DNA of 64,000 nt, from the NCBI GenBank assembly GCA_964606695.1, contig CAZSHG010000005.1, forward strand, positions 89,344-153,343, written 5' to 3'. The notes beneath the pieces are model-generated. The model was not told where the DNA came from. It made no database searches and worked only from the letters and a program-made list of their open reading frames with translations. The position numbers and the translations under genes are program-made. Source of the stretch: CAZSHG01 sp964606695 [NCBI: uncultured bacterium]. GTDB lineage: Bacteria; UBP14; UBA6098. Below are positions 53,730 to 62,241 of this stretch, one piece after another (positions within the stretch are counted from its first letter, which is position 1; every line of letters starts with the position of its first letter).

Positions 53730-56147
53730 ATGTCTTACCAAGTGTATTACTCACATCTAAGGGGCGAAGGTTCGTCTGAAGTGCAAACGGTTGACGATCA
53801 TTTGTGGGGGACAGCCGAATTGGCTGAAAAGTTTTTCAAATTCGATGATCGGCTTGCAAAATTTGCTCACACGGCAGGTTTAATACATGATCTGGGTAAG
53901 TTCTCGGATGAGTTTCAGGATTATATTCGAATCAAAGATGATGAGCAACGACGAAAGAAACGCGGGAAAATCGATCATTCGACTGCTGGAGCGCAGGTAG
54001 CGAATGAATATTTTCCCGAGGAAAGTAGAGAACTGCCGATCGGTCGCATACTCGAATACGCCATCGCCTGTCACCATACTGGGCTAATAAACGGCGGGTC
54101 GGGCGTTGCGGGCTACAAGTCCTGTTTAAAAGGCAGGTTGAAAAAGAAAGTTGAACCGTTTGAGAATGATTTCTCGCGTGAATACCTCAAAAAAGCAGAA
54201 CTTTCTTTCGAGGACATCGCTTTTATCTTTGACGGAATAAAAGAAATGCCGCCGGATAATCAACGCAATGCACTTTCATTTCGAATGTCCTTCCTCATTC
54301 GCATGGTCTTCTCTGCGCTGGTAGATGCCGATTGGCTGGATACGGAGCGGTTTATGGATCCCGAGCAGTTCGATTCACGCGGAAAATATCCATCGCTGAA
54401 GGAACTTGCCGAAAAGCTCGATGCACACCTCGCCGAATTGGGCGCAAAAGCCCCGGAGAAGGACATAAACAAGAGCCGCGCGGAGGTTCTACAGGCCTGC
54501 CGAAACGCCGCCGACCTCGACCACCGCCTATTCACGCTGACTGTCCCGACCGGCGGCGGCAAAACCCTGTCCTCGCTGGCGTTCGCGCTGAAACACGCGC
54601 TAAAACACGGTATGGACCGCGTCATCTATGTGATTCCCTACACCAGCATCATCGAGCAGAACGCGAAGGTCTTCCGTGAGGCGCTGGGATATTTGGACTT
54701 CGAAGGTATCGAAGAGAAAATAGGATACAAGAACTCAATCATTTTACGCAACGGCTTGGGCGATCTAAGTAACGCCGTCGTCGAGCACCACAGCAATTTC
54801 GAGGAGAAAGACCGCGACCACAAATTCGACGGCGACGAGGAAATTTCCCCCCACGACCTCGCCTGCGAGAACTGGGACGCGCCGATCGTCGTTACGACCA
54901 ATGTCCAGTTCTTCGAGTCGATGTTCGCGTCGAAAAAATCGCGGTGCCGCAAACTTCATAACATCGCGAATAGCGTGATAATTCTCGACGAGGCGCAGAT
55001 GCTACCCGTGAACCTTTTGCGCCCCTGTATCGAGGCGATTAGCGAGCTGTCCGCGCGCTACCACAGCACGGTCGTCCTCTGCACCGCGACACAGCCGGCA
55101 TTGAACAAGCGCGATGATTTCAAGTTCGGCCTCGAAGGCGCGCGGGAAATTGTCGGCGACAAAGCCGCCGTCGATAAGCTCTACAACGATTTGAAGCGCG
55201 TCGAGGTCGAGTTCATCGGCAAGAAAACCGACGACGAGCTTGTCGGTCTACTTAAATCGCACGAACAAGCCCTCTGCATAGTCAACACGAAGGGGCACGC
55301 GCGCAAACTCTTCGAGGAACTCCTCAAAGATTGCAAAGATAAAGACGCCCTCTTCCACCTCAGCACGAACCTATGCCCTGCCCACCGCTCGAAGGTGTTC
55401 AATGAGCTAATCAAGCCGCGCTTGGGGGATGGCCTCCCCTGCGTCGTGATAAGCACCCAGCTCGTCGAGGCGGGTGTCGATATCGATTTCCCGACGGTTT
55501 ATCGCGCTACAGCGGGCATAGATTCAATCGCGCAGGCGGCAGGGCGTTGCAACCGCGAAGGGAAACTCAAAGACTCAAACGGCAACGAGGTAAAGGGCAA
55601 GACCTATGTCTTCGAGACGGAAGCAGGATTCCCGAAACCGCTTCATGCGCTCAAGCAAGCCGCCCAAGTCGCCGAGGGAATCAACCGCCGCCATTCGGAT
55701 TTGCTCGGCCTCGACGCCGTCGAGGATTTTTTCAAAGAGCTTTTCTGGGTGAAGGGACTCGACCAGCTCGACTCGAAGAAAATCATCGAGAGCCTTGCGA
55801 AAGAGATCACGAAGATTTACTTCCCCTTCCGCGACATCGCGGAGGCGTTCCGGCTAATCGATAGCCCGACAACAGCGGTTTTAATCGAATATAACGACGA
55901 AGCAAGGAAGCTTGCTGTAAAATTCCGATCCTTCGAGCCTCCGACCAAGCAGGATTATCGAAAGGCGCAAAGATACACGGTTTCACTATATCAGCATGAT
56001 TTCAATAAAATCAGTGCGGCGCTGGAGGAGACCGAAAGAGGTGTGTTCATACTACCGAAAAAAGTAGGGAAATATAATGAGAAGGTTGGAATAGTGCTTG
56101 ACATTGATATTGATCCAACGAACTTATACATTAGCAATTCAAAGTAA
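53730..56147 (+). CDS. cas3: Type I-C CRISPR helicase-nuclease Cas3
   Basis: An 805-residue effector that is recruited by Cascade to degrade target DNA. The N-terminal HD nuclease has His53-Asp54 in LIHDLGKFSDEF, DHSTAGAQ and CHHTGLI. The helicase has Walker A TVPTGGGKT (Lys278), ILDEAQML, LCTATQPAL, and the motif VI QAAGRCNREGK. HD-helicase order and length suit Cas3 of type I-C. Base composition is patchy: the first 600 bp and last 300 bp are more AT-rich than the GC-rich helicase core. First gene of the operon; cas5 follows by 9 bp with AAGGAGG. Confidence 0.97.
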   Translation: MSYQVYYSHLRGEGSSEVQTVDDHLWGTAELAEKFFKFDDRLAKFAHTAGLIHDLGKFSDEFQDYIRIKDDEQRRKKRGKIDHSTAGAQVANEYFPEESRELPIGRILEYAIACHHTGLINGGSGVAGYKSCLKGRLKKKVEPFENDFSREYLKKAELSFEDIAFIFDGIKEMPPDNQRNALSFRMSFLIRMVFSALVDADWLDTERFMDPEQFDSRGKYPSLKELAEKLDAHLAELGAKAPEKDINKSRAEVLQACRNAADLDHRLFTLTVPTGGGKTLSSLAFALKHALKHGMDRVIYVIPYTSIIEQNAKVFREALGYLDFEGIEEKIGYKNSIILRNGLGDLSNAVVEHHSNFEEKDRDHKFDGDEEISPHDLACENWDAPIVVTTNVQFFESMFASKKSRCRKLHNIANSVIILDEAQMLPVNLLRPCIEAISELSARYHSTVVLCTATQPALNKRDDFKFGLEGAREIVGDKAAVDKLYNDLKRVEVEFIGKKTDDELVGLLKSHEQALCIVNTKGHARKLFEELLKDCKDKDALFHLSTNLCPAHRSKVFNELIKPRLGDGLPCVVISTQLVEAGVDIDFPTVYRATAGIDSIAQAAGRCNREGKLKDSNGNEVKGKTYVFETEAGFPKPLHALKQAAQVAEGINRRHSDLLGLDAVEDFFKELFWVKGLDQLDSKKIIESLAKEITKIYFPFRDIAEAFRLIDSPTTAVLIEYNDEARKLAVKFRSFEPPTKQDYRKAQRYTVSLYQHDFNKISAALEETERGVFILPKKVGKYNEKVGIVLDIDIDPTNLYISNSK

Positions 56148-56156
56148 GGAGGTCCT

Positions 56157-56870
56157 ATGTCAAAAGGTGTCAAACTCCGGGTGTGGGGCGATTATGCCTG
56201 CTTCACCCGGCCCGAAATGAAAGTGGAGCGAGTGTCCTACGATGTTATGACGCCCTCGTCTGCGCGCGGGATACTCGAGGCCATCTACTGGAAACCCTCG
56301 ATTCGGTGGGTGATCAAGGCAATTCACGTGATCCGGCCAATCGCGTTCACCAATATTCGCCGGAACGAGGTGGCCAGCAAGATATCATTCCGAAATGCAA
56401 AGAGCGCGATGAAGGGGAACAAAGAACTACCGGATTACTTCATCGAGGACGACCGGCAACAACGCGCCGCGATGGTCTTAAAGCACGTCGAATACGTCAT
56501 CGAAGCGGAATTCGAGGTGTTATCCGACAAGAAGATGATTGCCAAAGGATTCGATATCGAAGAGCGCGATGATGACGATCGCTCCAGCGGCAAGCATATC
56601 GACCAGTTCCGCAGGCGCGCGCGCGATGGCCGTTGTTTCAAACAGCCGGTTTTCGGATGCCGCGAGTTCCCCGCGAATTTCGAGCTTATCGAGGAGGACG
56701 AGAAACTACCGGATTCATGCTATGTCGGTGAGGAAAAAGACCTCGGCTGGATGCTCTACGATATGGATTTCGCGAATCCCGAGGACATCCGCCCGATGTT
56801 CTTCCAGGCGAAGATGGCCGGCGGTATTGTCGAGGTTCCTCCTCCTGATAGCGAGGAGGTGAGACGATGA
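56157..56870 (+). CDS. cas5c: Type I-C Cas5 (Cas5c/Cas5d), crRNA-processing subunit
   Basis: A 237-residue RAMP protein. It opens VKLRVWGDYACFTRPEMKVERVSYDVMTPSSARG, the conserved Cas5d N-terminus including the glycine-adjacent SARGILEAIYWKP and the IRRNEV segment. In type I-C there is no Cas6; Cas5 cuts pre-crRNA in the repeat stem and stays on the 5' handle. No cas6 is present here, which fits. The middle contains KHIDQFRRRARDGRCFKQPVFGCREF, the usual Cas5d C-terminal half. Its stop overlaps the cas8c start by 4 bp (ATGA), implying coupling. Gene is GC-rich throughout. Confidence 0.96.
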   Translation: MSKGVKLRVWGDYACFTRPEMKVERVSYDVMTPSSARGILEAIYWKPSIRWVIKAIHVIRPIAFTNIRRNEVASKISFRNAKSAMKGNKELPDYFIEDDRQQRAAMVLKHVEYVIEAEFEVLSDKKMIAKGFDIEERDDDDRSSGKHIDQFRRRARDGRCFKQPVFGCREFPANFELIEEDEKLPDSCYVGEEKDLGWMLYDMDFANPEDIRPMFFQAKMAGGIVEVPPPDSEEVRR

Positions 56871-58831
56871 TACTTCAGGCACTGGTTAATTACTTCAACA
56901 GGAAACAAGCCGAAAAACCGGAAGCGATGCCTCCCTTTGGTTTCGAAAAATCAAGCGTTGATTACTCTATCATTCTTGATAGTGATGGTAGCGTAATTGG
57001 AGTTCAACCTCTTTCAGAGTTGGTAAAATATGGAAAAGACAATTCAAAAACAAAAATTGTCTCACAGAAGAGAGTTGTTCTGAAATATGCTTTGAAAAAG
57101 CCTAAAAGAAAAAATGATCCTATTGAGATTGTGCCAGTAAGAACTTCTGGAACTGCGGCTCATTTTTCCTACGATAATGCTAGTTATGTATTGGGCATAG
57201 ATTCTTCACTTGAAGAGAAAAAACTTAAAGCAAGAAGAACTTGGTTTGCGAAAGTCCAGCACATGGTTGGTGATGAAATTGAAGATGAAGGTTTTCAGGC
57301 CTTCTTAAAATTCATAGATTCATGGAACCCTAATGATCCTAAGGGAATTGACAGTTTGGAGGAATTAGAGAATAAGGTCATTCTATTCTCAATCAATTCA
57401 GTTTCCGATTTAATAAATGAACGACCAAAAGTCAAAGAGGCCTGGCTGAGCTTTTTAAAGGAGAGTAAAGTAGCTCAAAAAGGGATATGCTTAATAAGCG
57501 GAATGGAAGCACCAATTAGCTCAACTCATTCAAAAATAATTGGTGTTAAAGGCACAGATAAAAACAGAGGGAGTATTGTTTCTTTCAATATTGATTCGTC
57601 AGAATCATTTGGAAAAAAGCAAAATTTCAATTCTCCAACCTCAATACTTTCAGCATTCAAATACACAACAGCCTTAAATTACTTGTTGAGTAAGGATTCC
57701 AACAAAAATGTCCAACTCGGCAATACAACAACTGTGTTTTGGGCTGAAAAAGAAGATGATATGGAGTATGCCCTTCCATGGGTCGTTAGCTATAATCGCC
57801 AACCCGGTGATTTAGAAGAAGCATCAGACCTTGAACTCGAAAGATTTCTGAAAGCCATGAAAGCGGGTAAAACACCCAATAACATGGGCTTCAACGATGA
57901 TGTTAAGTTCTATATTCTTGGACTTGTTCCAAATAAGGCAAGAATATCCGTCAGGTTCTGGTTTCCTACGACCGTGGGAAAACTGAGAGATAATCTGAGG
58001 AAACACCTTGAGGATGTTTCAATCGAAGGCCCTCGGGACTACCCGCCGAGTATTTGGGTTATTATCAACGAAACCTTGAAGAAGAAAAAAGACGAAAATA
58101 CCGGCAGAATGAAAGTCCTTGAGAAGATGGATACTTCTCCTGTCATAAAACTTTCTGGAGACCTTGTTACTTCGATTGTAACAGGCAAGAATTACCCTTC
58201 AAGTCTTCTTTGGGCCTTGCTCGACAGGATAAAGAAGGACGGAGATGTTTCTTTCACAAGACTTTCAATGATAAAAGGATTACTTATCAAAAACTATCAC
58301 AAGGAGGTGACCATGTCACTCAACAAGGAAAACGTGGAAGTGCCCTATCTCCTCGGGCGGCTTTTCGCCATGCTGGAGAAGGCACAGGAGGACGCCTCGG
58401 GAGGTGGACTTAACTCCACAATCAAGGACAAGTATTTCGGCTCGGCCTCGGCAACACCACGCGCGGTGTTCCCGATACTTTTTAGCCTGTTCGCGCATTG
58501 GGCGAAGAAGGGCGAGCACGGCGGTTATCATGAGAAGTTAATCGCCGAGATTATGGAGGACCTCCCCGACGAAAGGTTCTCCGCGTCTATGCCCCTCGAA
58601 GACCAGGGCCTGTTCTTCATCGGCTACTATCATCAACGCAACGACTTCTTCAAAAACGAATGCGAAAGCTGTAATCACCGATTCAGCTCGTGGGAAGCGA
58701 AGGAGAAAATCGATGAGAAAGCCTCTAAGAAGGATCACAAGATTGTCGCGTGCCCTAATTGCGGCGCTTCTGTTGAAGTGAAAGCCAAAAAAGAAAAGAA
58801 GTCCGACAAAACCGAAACAACCGAAGAGTAA
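56867..58831 (+). CDS. cas8c: Type I-C Cascade large subunit Cas8c (Csd1) with C-terminal Cys4 ribbon
   Basis: A 654-residue protein of the Csd1 family, the PAM-sensing large subunit of the type I-C effector. Recognisable parts are MILQALVNYFNRKQ, the CLISGMEAPISSTHSKIIGVKG region, FNSPTSILSAFKYTTALNYLL, and YLLGRLFAMLEKAQEDA, ending FIGYYHQRNDFF. Two odd features: after this normal end come 55 more residues with C599xxC602 and C629xxC632 and a Lys/Glu tail, a zinc-ribbon-like extension; and the DNA from 56867 to about 58300 is AT-rich (many AAA, AAT, TCA codons) whereas the rest is GC-rich like its neighbours. An internal start yields Cas11c. Confidence 0.95.
   Translation: MILQALVNYFNRKQAEKPEAMPPFGFEKSSVDYSIILDSDGSVIGVQPLSELVKYGKDNSKTKIVSQKRVVLKYALKKPKRKNDPIEIVPVRTSGTAAHFSYDNASYVLGIDSSLEEKKLKARRTWFAKVQHMVGDEIEDEGFQAFLKFIDSWNPNDPKGIDSLEELENKVILFSINSVSDLINERPKVKEAWLSFLKESKVAQKGICLISGMEAPISSTHSKIIGVKGTDKNRGSIVSFNIDSSESFGKKQNFNSPTSILSAFKYTTALNYLLSKDSNKNVQLGNTTTVFWAEKEDDMEYALPWVVSYNRQPGDLEEASDLELERFLKAMKAGKTPNNMGFNDDVKFYILGLVPNKARISVRFWFPTTVGKLRDNLRKHLEDVSIEGPRDYPPSIWVIINETLKKKKDENTGRMKVLEKMDTSPVIKLSGDLVTSIVTGKNYPSSLLWALLDRIKKDGDVSFTRLSMIKGLLIKNYHKEVTMSLNKENVEVPYLLGRLFAMLEKAQEDASGGGLNSTIKDKYFGSASATPRAVFPILFSLFAHWAKKGEHGGYHEKLIAEIMEDLPDERFSASMPLEDQGLFFIGYYHQRNDFFKNECESCNHRFSSWEAKEKIDEKASKKDHKIVACPNCGASVEVKAKKEKKSDKTETTEE
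58301..58315 (+). promoter_or_regulatory. Internal ribosome binding site and start for Cas11c within cas8c
   Basis: AAGGAGGTGA (58301-58310), almost the full anti-16S complement, sits 2 bp before an in-frame ATG (58313-58315) at Cas8c codon 483. Strong internal sites at this place are known to produce Cas11c in type I-C systems. Confidence 0.8.
58313..58831 (+). CDS. cas11c: Type I-C small subunit Cas11c, internal in-frame product of cas8c
   Basis: A 172-residue product nested in the 3' end of cas8c, same frame. It begins MSLNKENVEVPYLLGRLFAM, the start of the Cas8c C-terminal helical domain; published work on type I-C and I-D systems shows that this part is also made separately as the small subunit that lines the crRNA backbone in Cascade. 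Usual Cas11c is about 120-125 residues; here the four-Cys ribbon extends it by about 50, so several copies of the ribbon would sit in each complex. The call rests on the strong ribosome site, the in-frame ATG and the position; translation is not proven. Confidence 0.78.
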   Translation: MSLNKENVEVPYLLGRLFAMLEKAQEDASGGGLNSTIKDKYFGSASATPRAVFPILFSLFAHWAKKGEHGGYHEKLIAEIMEDLPDERFSASMPLEDQGLFFIGYYHQRNDFFKNECESCNHRFSSWEAKEKIDEKASKKDHKIVACPNCGASVEVKAKKEKKSDKTETTEE

Positions 58832-58840
58832 GGAGTTATC

Positions 58841-59701
58841 ATGTCCGAAATAAAGAATCGTTACGAGTTCGTCTATCTGTTCGATGTCGAGAACGGCAAC
58901 CCCAACGGCGACCCCGATGCCGGCAATATGCCCCGTATCGACCCGGAAACCAATAAAGGGTTAATAACGGATGTATGCTTGAAACGGAAAATCCGTAATT
59001 ACATCGAAATTGCGAAAGAAGAGGCCGAAGGGTATAAAATCTATGTTCAAGAAAAAGCAGTTCTCAACCGCCGCAACGAACTCGCTTATAAGGCATTAGA
59101 ATTAAAGCCTGTGGCAAAGAAACTTCCGAAAGATAAGGAAGATGCCCGCAATGTGACATTGTGGATGTGTCAGAATTTTTTCGATATTCGCGCTTTCGGT
59201 GCAGTAATGACTACTGAGGTCAACTCGGGACAAGTAACTGGTCCTGTGCAGTTTAATTTCGCTAGGAGCGAAGAGCCTATATACCCTATGGAGATAAGCA
59301 TAACCAGAATGGCCGTGACTAATGAAAAAGACTTGGAAAAAGAGCGCACTATGGGTCGCAAGCACATCGTCCCCTACGGCCTCTACCGCGCGGAGGGTTA
59401 TATATCGGCGAACCTCGCGCAGAAGACCGGCTTCTCCGAGGACGACCTCGAATTACTCTGGGATTCGCTGAAAAACATGTTCGACCACGACCATTCCGCC
59501 GCGCGGGGCAAGATGAACGCCCGCAAACTCGTCGTTTTCAAGCACGATTCGGAAATAGGCAACGCGCCGGCGCACGTCCTTTTCGATCTGGTCAAAGTCG
59601 AACCGAACCACGACGGCAAACCCGCGCGCGCATTCGAGGACTACAAGGTTACAGTCGATAAGAAAGCCCCCGCAGGCGTCGAGGTGATCGAGAAACTGTA
59701 A
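58841..59701 (+). CDS. cas7c: Type I-C Cas7 (Csd2), crRNA backbone subunit
   Basis: A 286-residue RAMP protein that polymerises along the crRNA in Cascade. The Csd2 hallmarks are present: [67 protein letters not shown], and [19 protein letters not shown]. Complete and of normal length. AAGGAG lies 7 bp before the ATG. The section 58970-59340 is more AT-rich than the flanks, another patch in this mosaic operon. After it, 0.4 kb of repeat DNA precedes cas4, so the interference and adaptation genes may not be one transcript. Confidence 0.97.
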   Translation: MSEIKNRYEFVYLFDVENGNPNGDPDAGNMPRIDPETNKGLITDVCLKRKIRNYIEIAKEEAEGYKIYVQEKAVLNRRNELAYKALELKPVAKKLPKDKEDARNVTLWMCQNFFDIRAFGAVMTTEVNSGQVTGPVQFNFARSEEPIYPMEISITRMAVTNEKDLEKERTMGRKHIVPYGLYRAEGYISANLAQKTGFSEDDLELLWDSLKNMFDHDHSAARGKMNARKLVVFKHDSEIGNAPAHVLFDLVKVEPNHDGKPARAFEDYKVTVDKKAPAGVEVIEKL

Positions 59702-60100
59702 TTGCATCGCGTTCCGTAGGGGTTTGATTAATCAAACTCCTACGGGCGGCGAGGCGGCTTCGATACGGGAGCTTCGATACAACGGTTGCTGAGCCTGCGC
59801 CGTCCTGAGCTTGTCGAAGGGCCGAAGCATACTCAGCCACCGGCGAGAACGCGCCCGTAGGGGACGGGTCTCCCGTTCCGTCGTCGAACGGGCGAAAGGC
59901 AATTATACAGGAACAACGACGGGCGAGGGCACCTCGCCCCTACCTTCAGTGCCCGGGGCCACCGGTCGTTGAGTAGGCCTTCCGCAAACAGCGGAAGGGC
60001 GTATCGAAACGACATCGCGCCTAAATGTGGCTTCGATACGCTTCGCACTCAGCCACCGGGATGGTCGAAACGGCAAAATAAAACATAGACAGGCAAGAAT
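59702..60100. repeat. Dispersed repeat block between cas7 and cas4, copy 2
   Basis: A 399-bp non-coding block with several hairpins: a 30-bp near-perfect palindrome around GATTAATC (59715-59744, arms CGTAGGGGTTTGA and TCAAACTCCTACG); GGGCGAGG GCA CCTCGCCC near 59921; and CCTTCCGC AAACA GCGGAAGG near 59978. It shares GCTGAGCCTGCG (59788-59799) and CTGAGCTTGTCGAAG (59805-59819) with the block at 50.5 kb, and repeats TTCGATACG and ACTCAGCCACCGG within itself. It looks like a nested set of palindromic intergenic repeats inserted in the cas operon. Open frames in it are not credible. Confidence 0.75.
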
Positions 60101-60751
60101 ATGAAAACACAAAACAACCATAATTTCCCCGATTCCGCGCTCCTCCCACTGTCCGGGCTTCAGCATATGCTGTTCTGCGAGCGGCAGTGCGCGCTGATGT
60201 TCATCGAGCAGGTCTGGGAGGAGAATTTCCTCACCGCCGACGGGAGCGTCTTCCACGAGAAGGCCCACGAGGGCGGGGTCGAGCGGCGCAAGGGGCTGAA
60301 AATCGCGCGCGACCTTTACCTGAAAAGCCTGCGCCTCGGCCTATCCGGCAAAACCGATGTCGTCGAGTTCCATCGCGAGGGCAAGATTTGGCGGCCATTC
60401 CCGGTCGAATACAAGCGCGGTAAGCCCAAGAAGAACGACTGCGACAAAGTCCAGCTCTGCGCCCAGGCGATCTGCCTCGAAGAGATGCTCGATGTCGAAA
60501 TCCCGCGCGGGGCGTTGTTTTACGGCAAAACGCGCCACCGCCTCGATATCGAGTTCGACGCGCGTCTGCGAGCGCTGACCGAGGAGACGGCGCGGGCATA
60601 TCATCGCCTCGTGAACAGTGGAACCACGCCGCCGGCGGTCTATTCGAAGCGATGCGACTCGTGCTCGCTACTCGATATCTGCAAGCCGAAGGGCACCGCG
60701 AACCGCTCAGTCGCGCGCTATCTGGGAAATATTTTCAGGCCGAAGGAATGA
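60101..60751 (+). CDS. cas4: CRISPR adaptation nuclease Cas4
   Basis: A 216-residue RecB-family nuclease that trims prespacers and sets PAM and orientation with Cas1-Cas2. It shows the first iron-sulfur cysteine in MLFCERQCALMF, the PD-(D/E)xK core in LSGKTDVVEF and PVEYKRGKPKKNDCDKVQLCAQA, and the C-terminal cysteines RCDSCSLLDICKP, which with the first bind a 4Fe-4S cluster. Length is normal. GC-rich. It follows the repeat block and no strong Shine-Dalgarno was noticed (AGGCAAG). A 165-bp gap separates it from cas1. Confidence 0.96.
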   Translation: MKTQNNHNFPDSALLPLSGLQHMLFCERQCALMFIEQVWEENFLTADGSVFHEKAHEGGVERRKGLKIARDLYLKSLRLGLSGKTDVVEFHREGKIWRPFPVEYKRGKPKKNDCDKVQLCAQAICLEEMLDVEIPRGALFYGKTRHRLDIEFDARLRALTEETARAYHRLVNSGTTPPAVYSKRCDSCSLLDICKPKGTANRSVARYLGNIFRPKE

Positions 60752-60916
60752 TTTTGAATGTAGAATGTAGAATGAAGAATGGGAATGCCGTTGGGGCACG
60801 GCACCGACGTGCCCATCGCCGGATGAAACGCCAATCGGTAAATCGACATGCCCGCCGTTAGAACGGGGTTTGCCGATGTCAAACCCCTACGGACAGAAAA
60901 TTATCAAGGATAAACC
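60752..60916. repeat. Repeat-containing gap between cas4 and cas1, copy 3
   Basis: A 165-bp non-coding gap. It starts with short tandem GAATGTA/GAATGAA copies, then hairpins GGGCAC...GTGCCC and GGGTTTG CCGATGT CAAACCC. The end CAAACCCCTACGG matches an arm of the palindrome at 59715 (CGTAGGGGTTTG), so it belongs to the same repeat family. Confidence 0.6.
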
Positions 60917-61948
60917 ATGAAACGATTTCTAAACACACTATTCGTCAGCACGCAGGGGACGTATCTGCATAGGGAACGCGAAACCATCGTGGTGCGGGTG
61001 GATGGGAAAGACGTCGCGCGGTTTCCGATACATCTTCTGGGGCAGGTGACATGTTTCGGCAATGTATCCTGCAGCCCTTTTATGCTGGGCCATTGCGCGG
61101 ATAACGGCGTCGCGGTATCGTTCCTGACGGAGAACGGGCGATATTTATCTCGAATGGTCGGGAAAATATCCGGCAACGTGCTTCTGCGGAAGGAGCAGTT
61201 CCGTCGCGCCGAATGCGAGGAAGCCGCCGCCGAAATCGCCAGGGCTATCGTGGCGGGGAAAATCGCAAACCAGCGGACGGTAATTATGCGTGCGTTGCGG
61301 GATCATCCTGAAATCGAAAAAGAGGGCAAGTTCTCGCGCGTTATCGCCCTTCTGAAAAGCAACCTTGAAAACCTGGCGGAGACCTCGGACATCGACCGAA
61401 TCCGCGGCAGAGAGGGGGATTCGGCGAACCTTTATTTCGGCGCATTCGACGATTTGATCCTCTGCCAGAAGACGGATTTCTTCTTCAAAGACCGCAATCG
61501 TCGCCCGCCGACGGATCGGGTCAACGCGTTGCTGTCCTTTCTATATACGCTTCTCATGCTGGATTGCCGATCGGCGCTGGAGAGCGTGGGGCTGGATCCT
61601 CAGGTGGGATATCTTCACGCCGATAGACCCGGCAGACCGAGTTTAGCGCTCGATTTGATGGAGGAATTCCGGCCCGTTATCGCAGACCGCATCGCCCTGA
61701 GCATGATAAACCGGCAACAGCTCAAAGGGAAGGATTTTGAGAAAACGGCTTCGGGCGCTGTTTTGATGAAGGACGACTCGCGCAAGAAGCTTATCACAGA
61801 ATATCAGGAAAGAAAAAAAGCAGAGCTTGTGCACCCATTTTTGAATGAGAAAATGCAGGTTGGATTGCTGTTCCATATTCAAGCGCTTTTGTTATCACGA
61901 CATCTTCGCGGCGACCTGGACGGATATCCACCCTATGTCTGGAGGTAA
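60917..61948 (+). CDS. cas1: CRISPR-associated integrase Cas1, type I-C
   Basis: A 343-residue metal-dependent DNA integrase that, with Cas2, inserts new spacers next to the leader. Active-site residues are evident: Glu166 in [10 protein letters not shown], His234 in [12 protein letters not shown], and the acidic pair Asp246/Glu249 in [11 protein letters not shown]. The N-terminus [26 protein letters not shown] and the ending [15 protein letters not shown] are those of the I-C type. Complete. Cas2 starts 2 bp later with GGAGGT, so the two are coupled. Confidence 0.98.
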   Translation: MKRFLNTLFVSTQGTYLHRERETIVVRVDGKDVARFPIHLLGQVTCFGNVSCSPFMLGHCADNGVAVSFLTENGRYLSRMVGKISGNVLLRKEQFRRAECEEAAAEIARAIVAGKIANQRTVIMRALRDHPEIEKEGKFSRVIALLKSNLENLAETSDIDRIRGREGDSANLYFGAFDDLILCQKTDFFFKDRNRRPPTDRVNALLSFLYTLLMLDCRSALESVGLDPQVGYLHADRPGRPSLALDLMEEFRPVIADRIALSMINRQQLKGKDFEKTASGAVLMKDDSRKKLITEYQERKKAELVHPFLNEKMQVGLLFHIQALLLSRHLRGDLDGYPPYVWR

Positions 61949-61950
61949 AT

Positions 61951-62241
61951 ATGCTTGTATTGGTGACTTACGACGTTTCGACGAAAAAACTTAGCGGTCC
62001 CAAGCGGCTGAGGCGAATTGCGAAAATCTGCGAGGATCGTTGTCAGCGAGTGCAGAATTCGGTTTTCGAGTGCAATGTCGATCCGGCACAGTGGACGAAA
62101 CTTAAATCGAGGCTACTCAAGGAGATGAACCCGAAAGAGGATAGTCTTCGATTCTATTTCCTGGGGAAAAACTGGCGTCGGCGTGTGGAGCATCACGGCG
62201 TTAAAGGAGTTATCGATATGGAAGGCCCTCTAATTATTTAG
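61951..62241 (+). CDS. cas2: CRISPR adaptation protein Cas2
   Basis: A 96-residue ferredoxin-fold protein forming the core of the Cas1-Cas2 integrase. The first strand [13 protein letters not shown] carries the conserved Asp, then [29 protein letters not shown] and the C-terminal [19 protein letters not shown]. Normal length. Its stop codon (62239-62241) abuts the CRISPR leader, so the array lies directly after the cas genes. Confidence 0.98.
   Translation: MLVLVTYDVSTKKLSGPKRLRRIAKICEDRCQRVQNSVFECNVDPAQWTKLKSRLLKEMNPKEDSLRFYFLGKNWRRRVEHHGVKGVIDMEGPLII

Noticed and set aside
59649-60268. Several frames in the cas7-cas4 gap
   Set aside because: All run through palindromic repeats and have no recognisable product.
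53730-62241. A missing cas6 as a sign of a broken locus
   Set aside because: Type I-C systems normally lack cas6; Cas5 processes the crRNA, so the gene set is complete.
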